Shown here: positions 55,813 through 64,000 of the stretch, in pieces
Layout: each line of letters begins with the position of its first letter
How positions within the stretch are numbered: the first letter of the stretch is position 1
Assembly (NCBI RefSeq): GCF_014648275.1
Contig: NZ_BMQU01000001.1
Coordinates: forward strand, 248,001 to 312,000
DNA length: 64,000 bases
Source of the DNA: Pseudomonas laurentiana
GTDB taxonomy: Bacteria; Pseudomonadota; Gammaproteobacteria; Pseudomonadales; Pseudomonadaceae
Reading direction: 5' to 3'
The notes under the pieces: generated by a model
Database searches by the model: none
What the model was told of the DNA's origin: nothing
What the model saw: only the letters and a program-made list of their open reading frames with translations
Position numbers and translations under genes: made by a program

Positions 55813-57202
55813 GCTGCAGCTCTCCAGTCGGTTGGGCGTTTGGTTCAGAAGGGGTGCGGTAGCTGGCCCCGGTATGCTGGTTGGGCAAACGGGCGCTGCC
55901 GCCAAACAGTTTTTCTCGCAGGCTGCCGTCTTCGTAGGCGGTCTTGTACGAGCCACGGCGTTGCAGTTCCGGTATGACCAGGTCGATGAAGTCGACATAG
56001 CTTTCCGGGGTGACCGTGCGCGCCAGGTTGAAACCGTCCAGGCCGGTTTCGTCGATCCAGGCTTCCAGCTCATCGGCAACCTGGCTGGGTGAGCCGACCA
56101 GAGTGATGTAGCGCCCGCCGAGGGCGTGCTGTTCAAGCAGCTTGCGACGCGTCCAGTCGTTGTTCTGCAGGTTTTTCGTCGCCGACTGGATGGCGTTGCT
56201 TTTCACGTACTGGATCGGCTCGTCCAGCGCGTACTGGGCAAAGTCGATTCCGGTTGAGCTGGCAAAGTGCGCCACCCCGGCTTCGGCGCTGGCGTAGCGC
56301 AGGTACTCAGCCTCCTTGGCCCGCGCCTTTTGCTCGCTTTCGGCAACGATGACGGTCAAGCCCATGAATACCTTGATTGACTGCGGGTCACGCCCGGCGG
56401 CCACCGCTGCAGCCCGGACCTTGTCAACCTGGGCACGGGTCGCCGCTTTGTTCTGGCCACTGATGAACACACATTCGGCATGCTGCCCGGCAAAGCTCAG
56501 GCCACGCTCGGAACTGCCAGCCTGGAACAGCACCGGGGTCCGTTGCGGTGAGGGCTCGCAGAGGTGATAACCCTCGACGCGATAGAACTCGCCGTGGTGC
56601 TGAACCTTGTGCACTTTGTCTGGCCGGGCGTAGACCCGCTGCTGTGGATCGTTGACCACCGCATCGTCTTCCCAACTGCCTTCCCAGAGCTTGTAGAGCA
56701 CTTGCAGGTACTCATCGGCCTGGTCGTAACGGCGGTCATGCTCCGGTTGGGCGTCCAGGCCCATGGCCTTGGCGGCGCTGTCGAGGTAGCCGGTGACAAT
56801 ATTCCAGCCAACCCGGCCACCGCTGAGGTGGTCGAGCGTCGAAAGCCGTCGCGCAAACAGGTAGGGCGGCTCGTAGGTCAGGTTGGCGGTCAGGCCGAAA
56901 CCCAGGTTACGGGTCACCGCCGCCATGGCCGAGACCAGCAGCAGCGGGTCATTGACCGGCAACTGGATGGCCTCCTTGAGCGTGACGTCCAGCGATTGCT
57001 GGTACACGTCATAGACGCCGACGATGTCCGCGATGAACAGCCCGTCGAACAGGCCGCGCTCAAGGAGTTTGGCCAGATCGGTCCAGTACGCCAGTGAGTT
57101 GAACTGGGTGGACGTGTCCCGCGGGTGTGTCCACAGCCCATGATTGATGTGCCCGATGCAGTTCATGTTGAAGGCATTGAGCAGGATTTTTTTCTTCGCC
57201 AT
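55805..57202 (-). CDS. LLM-class FMN-dependent monooxygenase (NtaA/SnaA/DszA family)
   Basis: The 465 residues belong to the bacterial-luciferase-like group that cleaves C-S or C-N bonds with FMNH2 and O2: N-terminal LNAFNMNCIGHINHGLW, SGGRVGWNIVTGYLDSAAKAMG and GLTVIVAESEQKA are typical. Family members include DszA (sulfone cleavage) and NtaA. Needs a flavin reductase not encoded here. Flanked by an SfnB-like gene (one-base TGATG overlap) and metQ, which points to desulfurisation of an imported organosulfur compound. Confidence 0.88.
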   Translation of the reverse strand: MAKKKILLNAFNMNCIGHINHGLWTHPRDTSTQFNSLAYWTDLAKLLERGLFDGLFIADIVGVYDVYQQSLDVTLKEAIQLPVNDPLLLVSAMAAVTRNLGFGLTANLTYEPPYLFARRLSTLDHLSGGRVGWNIVTGYLDSAAKAMGLDAQPEHDRRYDQADEYLQVLYKLWEGSWEDDAVVNDPQQRVYARPDKVHKVQHHGEFYRVEGYHLCEPSPQRTPVLFQAGSSERGLSFAGQHAECVFISGQNKAATRAQVDKVRAAAVAAGRDPQSIKVFMGLTVIVAESEQKARAKEAEYLRYASAEAGVAHFASSTGIDFAQYALDEPIQYVKSNAIQSATKNLQNNDWTRRKLLEQHALGGRYITLVGSPSQVADELEAWIDETGLDGFNLARTVTPESYVDFIDLVIPELQRRGSYKTAYEDGSLREKLFGGSARLPNQHTGASYRTPSEPNAQPTGELQHA

Positions 57203-58407
57203 CAGATGGTCCCCCGCAGTGGTGGGTTTTCATCGTTGAGGTAGTAGTTACCGATAGCGTGGTACTTCCAGCGCACCGGATCGTGCAGGGTATGGGTGCG
57301 GGCATTGCGCCAGTGCCGGTCTAGACCGTGCTCGGCCAGCGTGGCCTGGCTGCCCGCCAGCTCAAACAAGGTGCTGCCGGCGGCCAGCGAGATTTCGGTA
57401 CTGATTGCCCGTGCTTCGGCAACCGCAATGGAGGCGGCGGCAACGGTGTCGGCATTGGTCTCGGCCTGGGCCCGGTCGAGGTATTCGCCGGCGCGTTCGA
57501 GCAGTGCTTCGGCGGCGTGCAGACGAATTGCCAGGTGTCCGAAGGCCTTCAGGCTCAGCGGATCGTCGGTGGCTTTCTCGATACCGGAGTCGATCCAGGG
57601 CCGTGTGCGTGTGCGCACGAACTGCAGGGCATCTTCATAAGCGGCTCGGGCGATGCCGGTGTCGATGGCCGCATGGAGAATCTGTGCCAGTGGCCCGACG
57701 GGTGTCGGGCGCTCGAAGGCGCTTTGAAACGGTACGATGTCGTCGGCCGCAATCTGCACGTTGTCGAACACCACCGAACCACTGCCGGTGGTGCGCTGGC
57801 CAAAGCCACTCCAGTCGTCGATGACGTTCAGGCCCGGGCTGTTGGCCGGCACGAAGGCAAGGTGTTGTTCACCGTGCTCGTCGAGCACCGAGGTCGGAAT
57901 ACGTTGGGCATACAAGGCACCGGTGGCGTAGAACTTGCGACCATTGATGCGCCAGTGTTCGCCGTCACGGCTCAGTGCGGTGGTGCGGTCATGGGCGGTC
58001 TTGGTCCCCAGCTCAGCGAGGGCATTACCAAAGCGCTGGCCTGCGAGCACCTCGGCATACAGGCGTTGCTGTTGCTCCGGGGTGCCGTTGACGCGCAGTA
58101 CTTCCAGCGCATAGAAGTGGTTCTGCGGGATCTGGCCGAGCGACGAGTCGGCTTGGGCAATGCGGCTGATTACCTTGGCCAGGGTGACGTTCGAGACCCC
58201 GGCGCCACCGTAGGTTTTCGGGACGGTAATGCCCCACAGGCCAGAGCGTGAGAACAATGCCAGTTCGGCGTGCGGCAACTGCCGCTCACGGTCACGCAGG
58301 ATGCTGTCCTGACGTAATTGCTGGGCGATATCCTCGGCGATCTGCAAAGCCTGGGCATCAGTGTGGATAACCGCAACGCTGGCGTGCGGTGGTGACAAAA
58401 GGCTCAT
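57202..58407 (-). CDS. SfnB-family flavoprotein, acyl-CoA dehydrogenase fold (copy 1)
   Basis: Protein of 401 residues with the acyl-CoA dehydrogenase fold (N-terminal helical domain, beta domain around 130-240, C-terminal helical bundle). It carries SfnB-type features: GLWGITVPKTYGGAGVS, WSGFGQRTTGSGSVVFDNV and the C-terminal RHWRNARTHTLHDPVRWKYHAIG, which closely follows the DszC-like monooxygenase group rather than true dehydrogenases. SfnB functions in sulfone metabolism in P. putida. Probably an FMNH2-dependent oxygenase on sulfur. Start ATG 58407 is 19 bases after copy 2. Confidence 0.86.
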   Translation of the reverse strand: MSLLSPPHASVAVIHTDAQALQIAEDIAQQLRQDSILRDRERQLPHAELALFSRSGLWGITVPKTYGGAGVSNVTLAKVISRIAQADSSLGQIPQNHFYALEVLRVNGTPEQQQRLYAEVLAGQRFGNALAELGTKTAHDRTTALSRDGEHWRINGRKFYATGALYAQRIPTSVLDEHGEQHLAFVPANSPGLNVIDDWSGFGQRTTGSGSVVFDNVQIAADDIVPFQSAFERPTPVGPLAQILHAAIDTGIARAAYEDALQFVRTRTRPWIDSGIEKATDDPLSLKAFGHLAIRLHAAEALLERAGEYLDRAQAETNADTVAAASIAVAEARAISTEISLAAGSTLFELAGSQATLAEHGLDRHWRNARTHTLHDPVRWKYHAIGNYYLNDENPPLRGTI

Positions 58408-58426
58408 AGAGGCTCCAGTGGTCTGG

Positions 58427-59668
58427 TCAGATCCAGGAATGCCGGACAGGCAGGGTACCGTTGAGGTGATAGGCGCCGACGGCGTGGTATTTCCAGCGCA
58501 CCGGGTCGTGCAGGGTATGCACGCGGGCATTGCGCCAATGCCGGTCGAGGTTGAACTCGGCCAGGCTGGCCCGGCTGCCGGAAAGCTCGAAGAGTTTCTC
58601 ACTGGCCTGAAGGGAAATTTCCGTGGTCAGTACCTTGGCCTCGGCCACGGCGATGGACGCCCGTGCAGCCGCGTCGGCATCAATCGGTGCGGCATTGACC
58701 GTGTCCAATACGCGGGCGGCCTTGCTCAGCAGCGCCTGGGCGGCATGCAGCTCAAGCTGAAGGCGACCAATGTCGGCGATGACATACGGATCGTCGCTGG
58801 CCCGCTCAACCTTGGCGTCGATCCATGGGCGAGCACGTTCGCGCACAAAGGCAATGGTGTCGGCCAGCGCCGCTTCGGCGATACCGGCATCAATGGCGGC
58901 CTGAATCAATTGCGAGACCGCGCCCTGAATGTTCGGGCTTTCACCGATCCGCCAGTTATCGACAACCAGCTCCGCGTCGACCGGTACCTTGTCCAGCAGG
59001 ACGGTGCCGCTGGCGGTGGTGCGCTGGCCGAAACCAGACCAGTCATCGACGATGCGCAGGCCCGGGCTGCCTCGGCGTACAAACGCCATGACCTGGCGGC
59101 CTTCGTCATTCAGCGCCTTGACCGCGACCCAATGGGCAAACAGGGCGCCAGTGGAGTAGAACTTTTGCCCGCTGATAACGTAACCGTCGCCTTGGCGGGT
59201 GATCCGTGCCTTGAGTTCCAGGGTGTTCTTGGTGCCGCGCTCCGGGCCGGCATTGCCGATGCGCCAGCCATTGAGCACGCTAGTGAACAGCAGGGCTTTC
59301 TGAGGCTCGGTTGCCGCACCCTGAAGCAATTGCAGGATGCCGACCTGATTTTGTGGAATCTGCCCGAGGGCGGGGTCGGCAGCGCTGATAATGCGAAAGA
59401 CCTCGGCCAGTGTCTGGAAAGACACCTGCGGGCCACCGTAGGCCCGAGGGACCGTGATGCTGCCCAGGCCGCTGTGGGTGAAGTGCTCGATTTCACTCCA
59501 GGGCAGTTTGCGTTGCTGATCGCGCTTGGCCGCCTGGGTGCGGGCGACTGCGGCCAGTTCGTGGGCTGCCTGCAAGGCCTCGGCGTCATTGCGCAGAACC
59601 TTGGCCGGCAAGAGTAATGGGGCGCTGTCCAGGTCGCTGTGGACTGTGGTGATTGCCAGACTGGACAT
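58427..59668 (-). CDS. SfnB-family flavoprotein, acyl-CoA dehydrogenase fold (copy 2)
   Basis: Paralogue of copy 1, 413 residues, same landmarks (GLGSITVPRAYGGPQVS, WSGFGQRTTASGTVLLDKV, RHWRNARVHTLHDPVRWKYHAVG). First gene of the operon with copy 1, the LLM monooxygenase and metQNI. AAGGAG is placed about 10 bases before ATG 59668. The two copies match strongly in the C-terminal third and probably arose by tandem duplication, with different substrates. Confidence 0.86.
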   Translation of the reverse strand: MSSLAITTVHSDLDSAPLLLPAKVLRNDAEALQAAHELAAVARTQAAKRDQQRKLPWSEIEHFTHSGLGSITVPRAYGGPQVSFQTLAEVFRIISAADPALGQIPQNQVGILQLLQGAATEPQKALLFTSVLNGWRIGNAGPERGTKNTLELKARITRQGDGYVISGQKFYSTGALFAHWVAVKALNDEGRQVMAFVRRGSPGLRIVDDWSGFGQRTTASGTVLLDKVPVDAELVVDNWRIGESPNIQGAVSQLIQAAIDAGIAEAALADTIAFVRERARPWIDAKVERASDDPYVIADIGRLQLELHAAQALLSKAARVLDTVNAAPIDADAAARASIAVAEAKVLTTEISLQASEKLFELSGSRASLAEFNLDRHWRNARVHTLHDPVRWKYHAVGAYHLNGTLPVRHSWI

Positions 59669-59873
59669 TTCAGTACCGCTCCTTGGCTGCACTCAATGCC
59701 CTGGCGTTACGCACTGGGGTGATTGTGTTCCTGACCATACCTACCTCACTGATGGGAATGTCGCCGCAGGTGCGGCGACGGAACAGACGTGGGTCCGGTG
59801 GTCCGGTCCATATACCCTAATGGCTTGTAAAAATTAAATAAACTAACCTTTAGGAATATGCATAGAAGTGGGT
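59669..59873 (-). promoter_or_regulatory. Promoter region of the SfnB-LLM-metQNI operon
   Basis: Contains an AT-rich stretch with GGAATAT at 59853-59859, the same type of word as before the other sulfur operons. Nearer the gene is a perfect palindrome GTCGCCGC-AGGT-GCGGCGAC (59760-59779), and a repeat of GGTCCGGT (about 59794-59811). Regulator unknown; CysB or a sigma-54 activator are the usual controllers of such operons. Confidence 0.4.
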
Positions 59874-60581
59874 TCAGGGCTTGCCGTTGTAGACCCTCAC
59901 TTGAAGGGGGGCAGCCCATTGCGAGCTGTTGCCGACGCGGTCGAGGATGCAGTAGCTGATGTCCAGATAGTCGTCCGCTCCGGCCTCGATAATGAGTGCC
60001 CTGGGGATATCACCATGTACGGTAAGGCCGACAGCGTTGGCACCGAGTGCGGGCAGATCGAGGCGCAAATCACCCCAGCGAAGGGTGATCTCATCGCCTT
60101 CGGCCATGTTCAGGTAAGGGGCAATCCGAAAGGGCAGCGTTGTTCCCAGGCGCTGCAGGTCCAGGCCGTGGCGAACAATCGCAGGGGCCAGGCTCAAGGG
60201 GGCGAGCGCAGGGTTTTCGGTGGCCTCGCGCGTGGTGTCTCCACCGGGGCAGGCCAGTTTGATGGGCACCTGCAATGACGGTGATTTCAGTGGTCGGCAA
60301 CCGGGTTTGAGCAGGCGGTAGTGCAAGCGGTTCATGCCTTGGTGCAGCAACTCGCGGGGTACCTGGAAAGCGATGGGTTGATCACGTTCGTTCGCCGACA
60401 GCTGGTGTGCGGCAACGAAGCAGTTACCCCAGAACAACTCCAGCAGGTCACCTGTTTGCATGGCCTCGTTGCTGGGAATGCAGACGCGCAGGTTGCTGGC
60501 GGCGATCAGGCCAATGCCCTCATGGGCGACGTCGGGGAGGGCAGGAGGGGGCAGTTCAGTTCCTTTGGCTGCACAGTGCAT
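59874..60581 (-). CDS. Unrecognised two-repeat protein next to sulfur genes
   Basis: Protein of 235 residues from ATG 60581 (GGGAA before it; an in-frame earlier start at 60662 is possible). It contains two copies of one domain: residues about 25-120 and 130-230 share a pattern of P, then M..GD, then WG followed by beta strands (IPSNEAMQTGDLLELFWGN against IAPYLNMAEGDEITLRWGD). The sequence is beta-rich with no signal peptide or membrane segment, suggesting two immunoglobulin-like units. I do not recognise a function. It lies between the cystine importer and the SfnB operon. Confidence 0.65.
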   Translation of the reverse strand: MHCAAKGTELPPPALPDVAHEGIGLIAASNLRVCIPSNEAMQTGDLLELFWGNCFVAAHQLSANERDQPIAFQVPRELLHQGMNRLHYRLLKPGCRPLKSPSLQVPIKLACPGGDTTREATENPALAPLSLAPAIVRHGLDLQRLGTTLPFRIAPYLNMAEGDEITLRWGDLRLDLPALGANAVGLTVHGDIPRALIIEAGADDYLDISYCILDRVGNSSQWAAPLQVRVYNGKP

Positions 60582-60765
60582 GGTGATGTTCCCGTACGAA
60601 ATAAATGAGTGGTCGAGGACGACGTTGCTCAGGGTTATTGGCGAGTACGGGAAGCGAGTCAAGGCATGTGGGCGCCGCCTTGGGCTGGGTGCAGGATCTT
60701 CGGAGATGTCCTACTTCGAGGGGGAATCCAAGGTGTTGGCGGGGTACAAAAATCGTCGTTGTGGC

Positions 60766-61527
60766 TCAGGGTGGCGAAGCGTGCTGACCGAGGAATTTGC
60801 CGAGGAACTGCCGGGTGCGCTCTTCCCTGGGATTGGCGAAGAGTGCCTTGGCTTCACCCTGTTCGACGATGATCCCCTTGTCGAAGAAAATCACCCGATT
60901 GGCAACGTCGCGGGCAAAGCCCATTTCGTGGGTGACGATGATCATGGTGCGTTTTTCTTCCGCCAGGCTGCGGATGGTGGCCAGCACTTCGCCCACCAGT
61001 TCCGGGTCGAGGGCTGAGGTCGGCTCGTCGAACAGAATCACTTCAGGCTCCATGGCCAGTGCCCGGGCAATGGCAACCCGCTGCTGCTGGCCGCCGGACA
61101 AGCGCCTCGGATACGCATTTTCCTTGTCGCCCAGACCGACTTTTTGCAACAAGGCACGGCCCAGGATGACGGCTGCATCGCGTGGGGTTTTCTTGACCAC
61201 GATGGGGCCTTCGATAACGTTTTCCAGTGCCGTGCGGTGGGGAAACAGGTTGAAGTTCTGGAACACGAAACCGACCTGCTGGCGCAGTCGGCGGATCAAG
61301 CCCTGTTGCTGTTTCAGCGGGCGGTTGCCGTCAATTTCGATATCGCCGACGCGGATGTGGCCACTGCTGGGTGTTTCCAACAGGTTCAGGCAGCGCAGGA
61401 AGGTGGTCTTGCCCGAGCCGCTGGGGCCGATGATGGCGATCACCTCGCCGGCGTTGACAGTGAGGTTGATACCGGCCAGTACGGTCTGGCCGTTGAACTG
61501 CTTGGTCAGGTTCTCCACGACAATCAT
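60766..61527 (-). CDS. tcyN: Cystine ABC importer ATPase
   Basis: ATPase of a polar amino-acid importer, 253 residues: Walker A GPSGSGKTT, Q-loop VFQNFNLFPHRTALENV, signature LSGGQQQR, Walker B VILFDEP and VTHEMGFA switch. It belongs with the tcyL and tcyJ genes upstream, four bases after tcyL. Likely transports cystine and related sulfur amino acids. Confidence 0.9.
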   Translation of the reverse strand: MIVVENLTKQFNGQTVLAGINLTVNAGEVIAIIGPSGSGKTTFLRCLNLLETPSSGHIRVGDIEIDGNRPLKQQQGLIRRLRQQVGFVFQNFNLFPHRTALENVIEGPIVVKKTPRDAAVILGRALLQKVGLGDKENAYPRRLSGGQQQRVAIARALAMEPEVILFDEPTSALDPELVGEVLATIRSLAEEKRTMIIVTHEMGFARDVANRVIFFDKGIIVEQGEAKALFANPREERTRQFLGKFLGQHASPP

Positions 61528-61531
61528 GCGC

Positions 61532-62200
61532 TCAGGACTCCAGGTCGTGCCGGTTGACCCGCGCTTCCAGACGGTGCTGCAGGTGGGCTAAGAGGCTGGA
61601 CAGCACCCAGTAGATCAGTGCTGCCGCCAAGTACAGGGTGAACACTTCGAAGGTACGTGCGGTAATCAGCTGCGCCTGACGGAACAGCTCTGGCACCTGG
61701 ATGGTCGCGGCCAGTGCCGTGTCCTTGACCAAGGAAATGAAGCTATTGCCCAGCGGCGGTAACGCCGTGCGCGCGGCCTGTGGCAGGATCGCCCGGCGCA
61801 TGGCTTGGCTGCGTGTCATGCCGATGCTGGCCGCTGCTTCCCATTGGCCGCGGTCGATGGAACTGATCGCCGCCCGCAGAATTTCGCAGGCATAGGCGGC
61901 CATGTTCAGCGACAAACCAATCAGTGCCGCCGGCAGTGGGTCGAGTTCCAGCCCCAGCTGCGGCAGGCCGTAATAGATCACGAACAACTGGACCAGCAGC
62001 GGTGTGCCGCGAAAGAACGACACATAGACGCGGGCGGTCCAGCTGAGCACGTTTAGTGATGACAGCCGCATCAGCGCCAGGCCGAATCCCAGCAGCAGCC
62101 CGAAGAACATGCCGCCCAGGCTCAGGCCTACAGTGAAATACGCACCCTTGAGCAGAAAGGGCGCCGAATCCAGCGCCAGCTGGAGGCTGTCGGCAATCAT
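61532..62200 (-). CDS. tcyL: Cystine ABC importer permease
   Basis: Inner-membrane permease of 222 residues of the His/Glu/Gln/Arg type, about five helices, with YVSFFRGTPLLVQLFVIYYGLPQ and EAAASIGMTRSQAMRRAILP EAA-like loop. The ATG overlaps the tcyJ stop (ATGA). Confidence 0.9.
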   Translation of the reverse strand: MIADSLQLALDSAPFLLKGAYFTVGLSLGGMFFGLLLGFGLALMRLSSLNVLSWTARVYVSFFRGTPLLVQLFVIYYGLPQLGLELDPLPAALIGLSLNMAAYACEILRAAISSIDRGQWEAAASIGMTRSQAMRRAILPQAARTALPPLGNSFISLVKDTALAATIQVPELFRQAQLITARTFEVFTLYLAAALIYWVLSSLLAHLQHRLEARVNRHDLES

Positions 62201-62991
62201 TTTGTGACGTCAGCGTTGAACCATTTCTGCGACAGCTTGGTCAGGGTGCCATTGGCCCGAAGCGTGTCGATGGCCTTGTTGATCGCCTCAAGCAGCTCAG
62301 GCTCACCTTTGCGCAGTGCAATACCGGATTCCTGGCGGGAGAAGGCTTCACCGGTGACGGCGGTGTCCTTGGCCTTGGCGACCAGCTCGAATGCGGCCAG
62401 ACGGTCTACCAGAATGGCGTCGATACGGCCGACTCGCAGATCCTGGTACTTGGTCGGATCATCGTCGTAGGTCTTGATGATGGCTTTCGGCACGTTGTCC
62501 TTGAGCCATTGCTCGTAGTTGGTACCCAGGCCTACACCGACTTTCTTGCCGGCCAGATCGGCGGCGGTCTTGATACTGCCTTCGTTCTTTTTCAGGGTCA
62601 GGGCCTGAATGCCGGAGATGGTGTAGGGCGTGGAGAAGTCGTACTTCTTCTTGCGCTCCTCGGAAATGGTCACCTGGTTGATCACCACGTCCAGGCGCTT
62701 GGACTCAAGGGCCGCGAGGATGCCGTCCCATTTGGTCGGTTGCAGCTTGGCTGTTACCCCAAGCTCTTTGGCCAGGGCTTCAGAGAAGTCCACTTCAAAA
62801 CCTGCGAGCTTGCCGTCGCTGTCGACGAAGCTGAACGGTGGATAGGTGCCTTCCAGGCCAACCTTGAGTGTGCCGCTGTCCTTGATCTGTTGCAGTTGCT
62901 CCCCGGCGATGGCCTGGCCCAGCAGGCTGGCACCGAGTAGCAGGCCCAGACTGGCACCGAGAACCTGTTTCGTCAGAACGGAAATCTTCAT
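62197..62991 (-). CDS. tcyJ: Periplasmic cystine-binding protein (FliY)
   Basis: Receptor for cystine, 264 residues. Signal peptide to about residue 29 (AIA before GEQLQQ), then GLEGTYPPFSFVDSDGKLAGFEVD and the ligand-site RLDVVINQVTISEERKKKYDFS, both typical of FliY/TcyJ. Located 116 bases after the D-cysteine desulfhydrase stop, in an AT-rich region that likely holds a promoter. Specificity is inferred from the dcyD-tcyJLN arrangement, shared with E. coli. Confidence 0.9.
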   Translation of the reverse strand: MKISVLTKQVLGASLGLLLGASLLGQAIAGEQLQQIKDSGTLKVGLEGTYPPFSFVDSDGKLAGFEVDFSEALAKELGVTAKLQPTKWDGILAALESKRLDVVINQVTISEERKKKYDFSTPYTISGIQALTLKKNEGSIKTAADLAGKKVGVGLGTNYEQWLKDNVPKAIIKTYDDDPTKYQDLRVGRIDAILVDRLAAFELVAKAKDTAVTGEAFSRQESGIALRKGEPELLEAINKAIDTLRANGTLTKLSQKWFNADVTK

Positions 62992-63107
62992 GGCTAGCCC
63001 CTCTGTTGTTATGGGTGTGTCGGTGACTATAGGGCGGCGCTAATAGATCCATAAATAATAACAATTCACATGGTTATTTCTTTTGAGTCTATTTCGCTGG
63101 CGCCCGT
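62992..63107 (-). promoter_or_regulatory. AT-rich gap upstream of tcyJ
   Basis: The 116 bases between dcyD and tcyJ hold an AT-rich island (about 63040-63095) with words such as AAGAAATAACC on the minus strand, a loose match to the GGAATAA pattern of the other sulfur promoters. AGAGGGG before ATG 62991 is the ribosome site. Confidence 0.3.
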
Positions 63108-64000
63108 TCATGCGTTCCAGACTTCAGGGTAGGCGAATAACGCCGGTGCCCCACCGGTGTGTAGAAAAATCAGCGGGCCGGCGTCGAAACGCTGGCGGGT
63201 AATACCGTCGAGCAGGCCTGCCATGGCCTTGCCGGTGTAGACCGGGTCGAGCAGCAGGCCCTCGTGGCTGGCCAGTTCGCGTATCGCCGCGAGCGTGCCT
63301 GGGTTGGGTTCGCCATAGCGCGGGGCGAAGTATTCATCCCAGAGGGTGACCTTGAAGCGCTCCGGCAGGCGCACCCCGAGCAGCTCCGCAGTGCGCTCGG
63401 CGAGCCCTTGTACTTTGGGCCGCTGGGCTTCGTCGGTACGTGACACGGTGACGCCGATGACCGGCAAGTGCGGCAGCACCGAAGCCAAACCCAGGGCCAG
63501 GCCGCTGTGGGTGCCTGCACTGCCAGAGGCCAGCACCACCCCGGCAAAGGTTTCACCGCTGTGTTTGATCTGCGTGGCCAGTTCCAGGGCTGCGCGCACA
63601 TAGCCAAGGGCGCCGAGGGCATTGGAGCCGCCGATGGGCACCCGATAGGGCTTGCGGCCACTGGCATGCAGGCGCACCGCCAGGGACTGCAACTGCTCAT
63701 CGGCGTTATCGAGGTTGTCGACCAATTCGACCTTGGCCCCGAACAGGTCCAGCAACAGGCGGTTGCCATTGCCCAGATAACTGGCTGAATCGGTACCGAT
63801 GGGGTTTTCCAGCAAGGCGACACAGCCCATCCCCAAGCGTGCGGCCAGGGCAGCGGTCTGGCGCACGTGGTTGGACTGAATCGCGCCTGCGGTGATCAGG
63901 GTGTCGGCACCTTTGGCCAAGGCATCGGCGGCCAGGTATTCAAGCTTGCGCAGTTTGTTGCCACCGAATGCCAGGGGCGTCAGGTCGTCGCGTTTGACGT
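63108..64000 (-). CDS. dcyD: D-cysteine desulfhydrase, 5' end beyond window
   Basis: PLP enzyme that converts D-cysteine to pyruvate, ammonia and H2S. The reading frame is open to base 64000, so about 297 residues including stop are visible and the N-terminus is missing. The PLP lysine lies in [12 protein letters not shown], encoded near 63960-63990, followed by [20 protein letters not shown] and the glycine-rich [14 protein letters not shown]. Its position before tcyJLN matches the E. coli dcyD-fliY linkage. ACC-deaminase is the close relative, but the cystine-transport context favours DcyD. Confidence 0.9.
   Translation of the reverse strand, partial: VKRDDLTPLAFGGNKLRKLEYLAADALAKGADTLITAGAIQSNHVRQTAALAARLGMGCVALLENPIGTDSASYLGNGNRLLLDLFGAKVELVDNLDNADEQLQSLAVRLHASGRKPYRVPIGGSNALGALGYVRAALELATQIKHSGETFAGVVLASGSAGTHSGLALGLASVLPHLPVIGVTVSRTDEAQRPKVQGLAERTAELLGVRLPERFKVTLWDEYFAPRYGEPNPGTLAAIRELASHEGLLLDPVYTGKAMAGLLDGITRQRFDAGPLIFLHTGGAPALFAYPEVWNA

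Overview
The window looks like chromosomal DNA of a Pseudomonas, most like the P. putida/P. fluorescens side of the genus. It is GC-rich, with tightly packed ATGA-coupled operons, Pseudomonas-type REP elements and gene neighbourhoods that match the known Pseudomonas order (ubiH-pepP-ygfB / zapA-6S RNA-5-FCL, gcvTHP2, argE-argA-spuIABCDEFGH, cystine/organosulfur cluster). There are no tRNAs, rRNAs, insertion sequences, prophage genes or CRISPR arrays. Identifications come from reading motifs and gene order; no database search was run.

Layout. 1-2.7 kb: 3' part of a delta-9 fatty-acid desaturase (minus) divergent from a membrane PAS-GGDEF-EAL protein. 2.8-9.6 kb: first sulfur-starvation block, with oscA, the sulfate importer sbp-cysTWA, an RBBP9-type hydrolase, a short sigma-54-type AAA+ protein without a DNA-binding domain, and a periplasmic MetQ. 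9.6-15.8 kb: small ORFs, a FliL-family protein, a yhiI-rbbA-yhhJ-type ABC export operon and an EVE-domain protein. 15.9-24.9 kb: small membrane protein, 5-FCL, 6S RNA, zapA, coiled-coil gene, then ygfB-pepP-ubiH-ubiI and a ferric-iron ABC importer. 25-29.5 kb: glycine cleavage gcvT-gcvH-gcvP with a long hairpin over the gcvP ribosome-binding site. 29.5-36.9 kb: DUF2388 protein, orphan GspE-type ATPase, ACT-like protein, Lrp-type regulator, CYTH protein, argE, argA. 36.9-47.8 kb: complete polyamine locus spuI / spuABCDEFGH. 48-53.2 kb: RND pump with two adaptor lipoproteins (TriABC architecture). 53.2-64 kb (all minus): second sulfur block, with two SfnB/DszC-like flavoproteins, an LLM flavin monooxygenase, metQNI, an unknown two-repeat protein, the cystine importer tcyJLN and D-cysteine desulfhydrase (5' end beyond the window).

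How it works together. The two sulfur blocks cover sulfate import, methionine-type and cystine-type import, oxidative C-S bond cleavage (inferred) and D-cysteine breakdown. Their promoters share AT-rich segments with GGAATAA-like words, suggesting a common sulfate-starvation control (CysB is the obvious candidate). The spu locus takes up putrescine/spermidine and degrades it by gamma-glutamylation and transamination. It lies next to arginine biosynthesis genes, so polyamine and arginine metabolism are neighbours. Most of the window is ordinary core genome; the less expected items are the gcvP hairpin, the truncated sigma-54 activator, the SfnB-LLM-MetQNI operon and the unknown gene at 59.9-60.6 kb.
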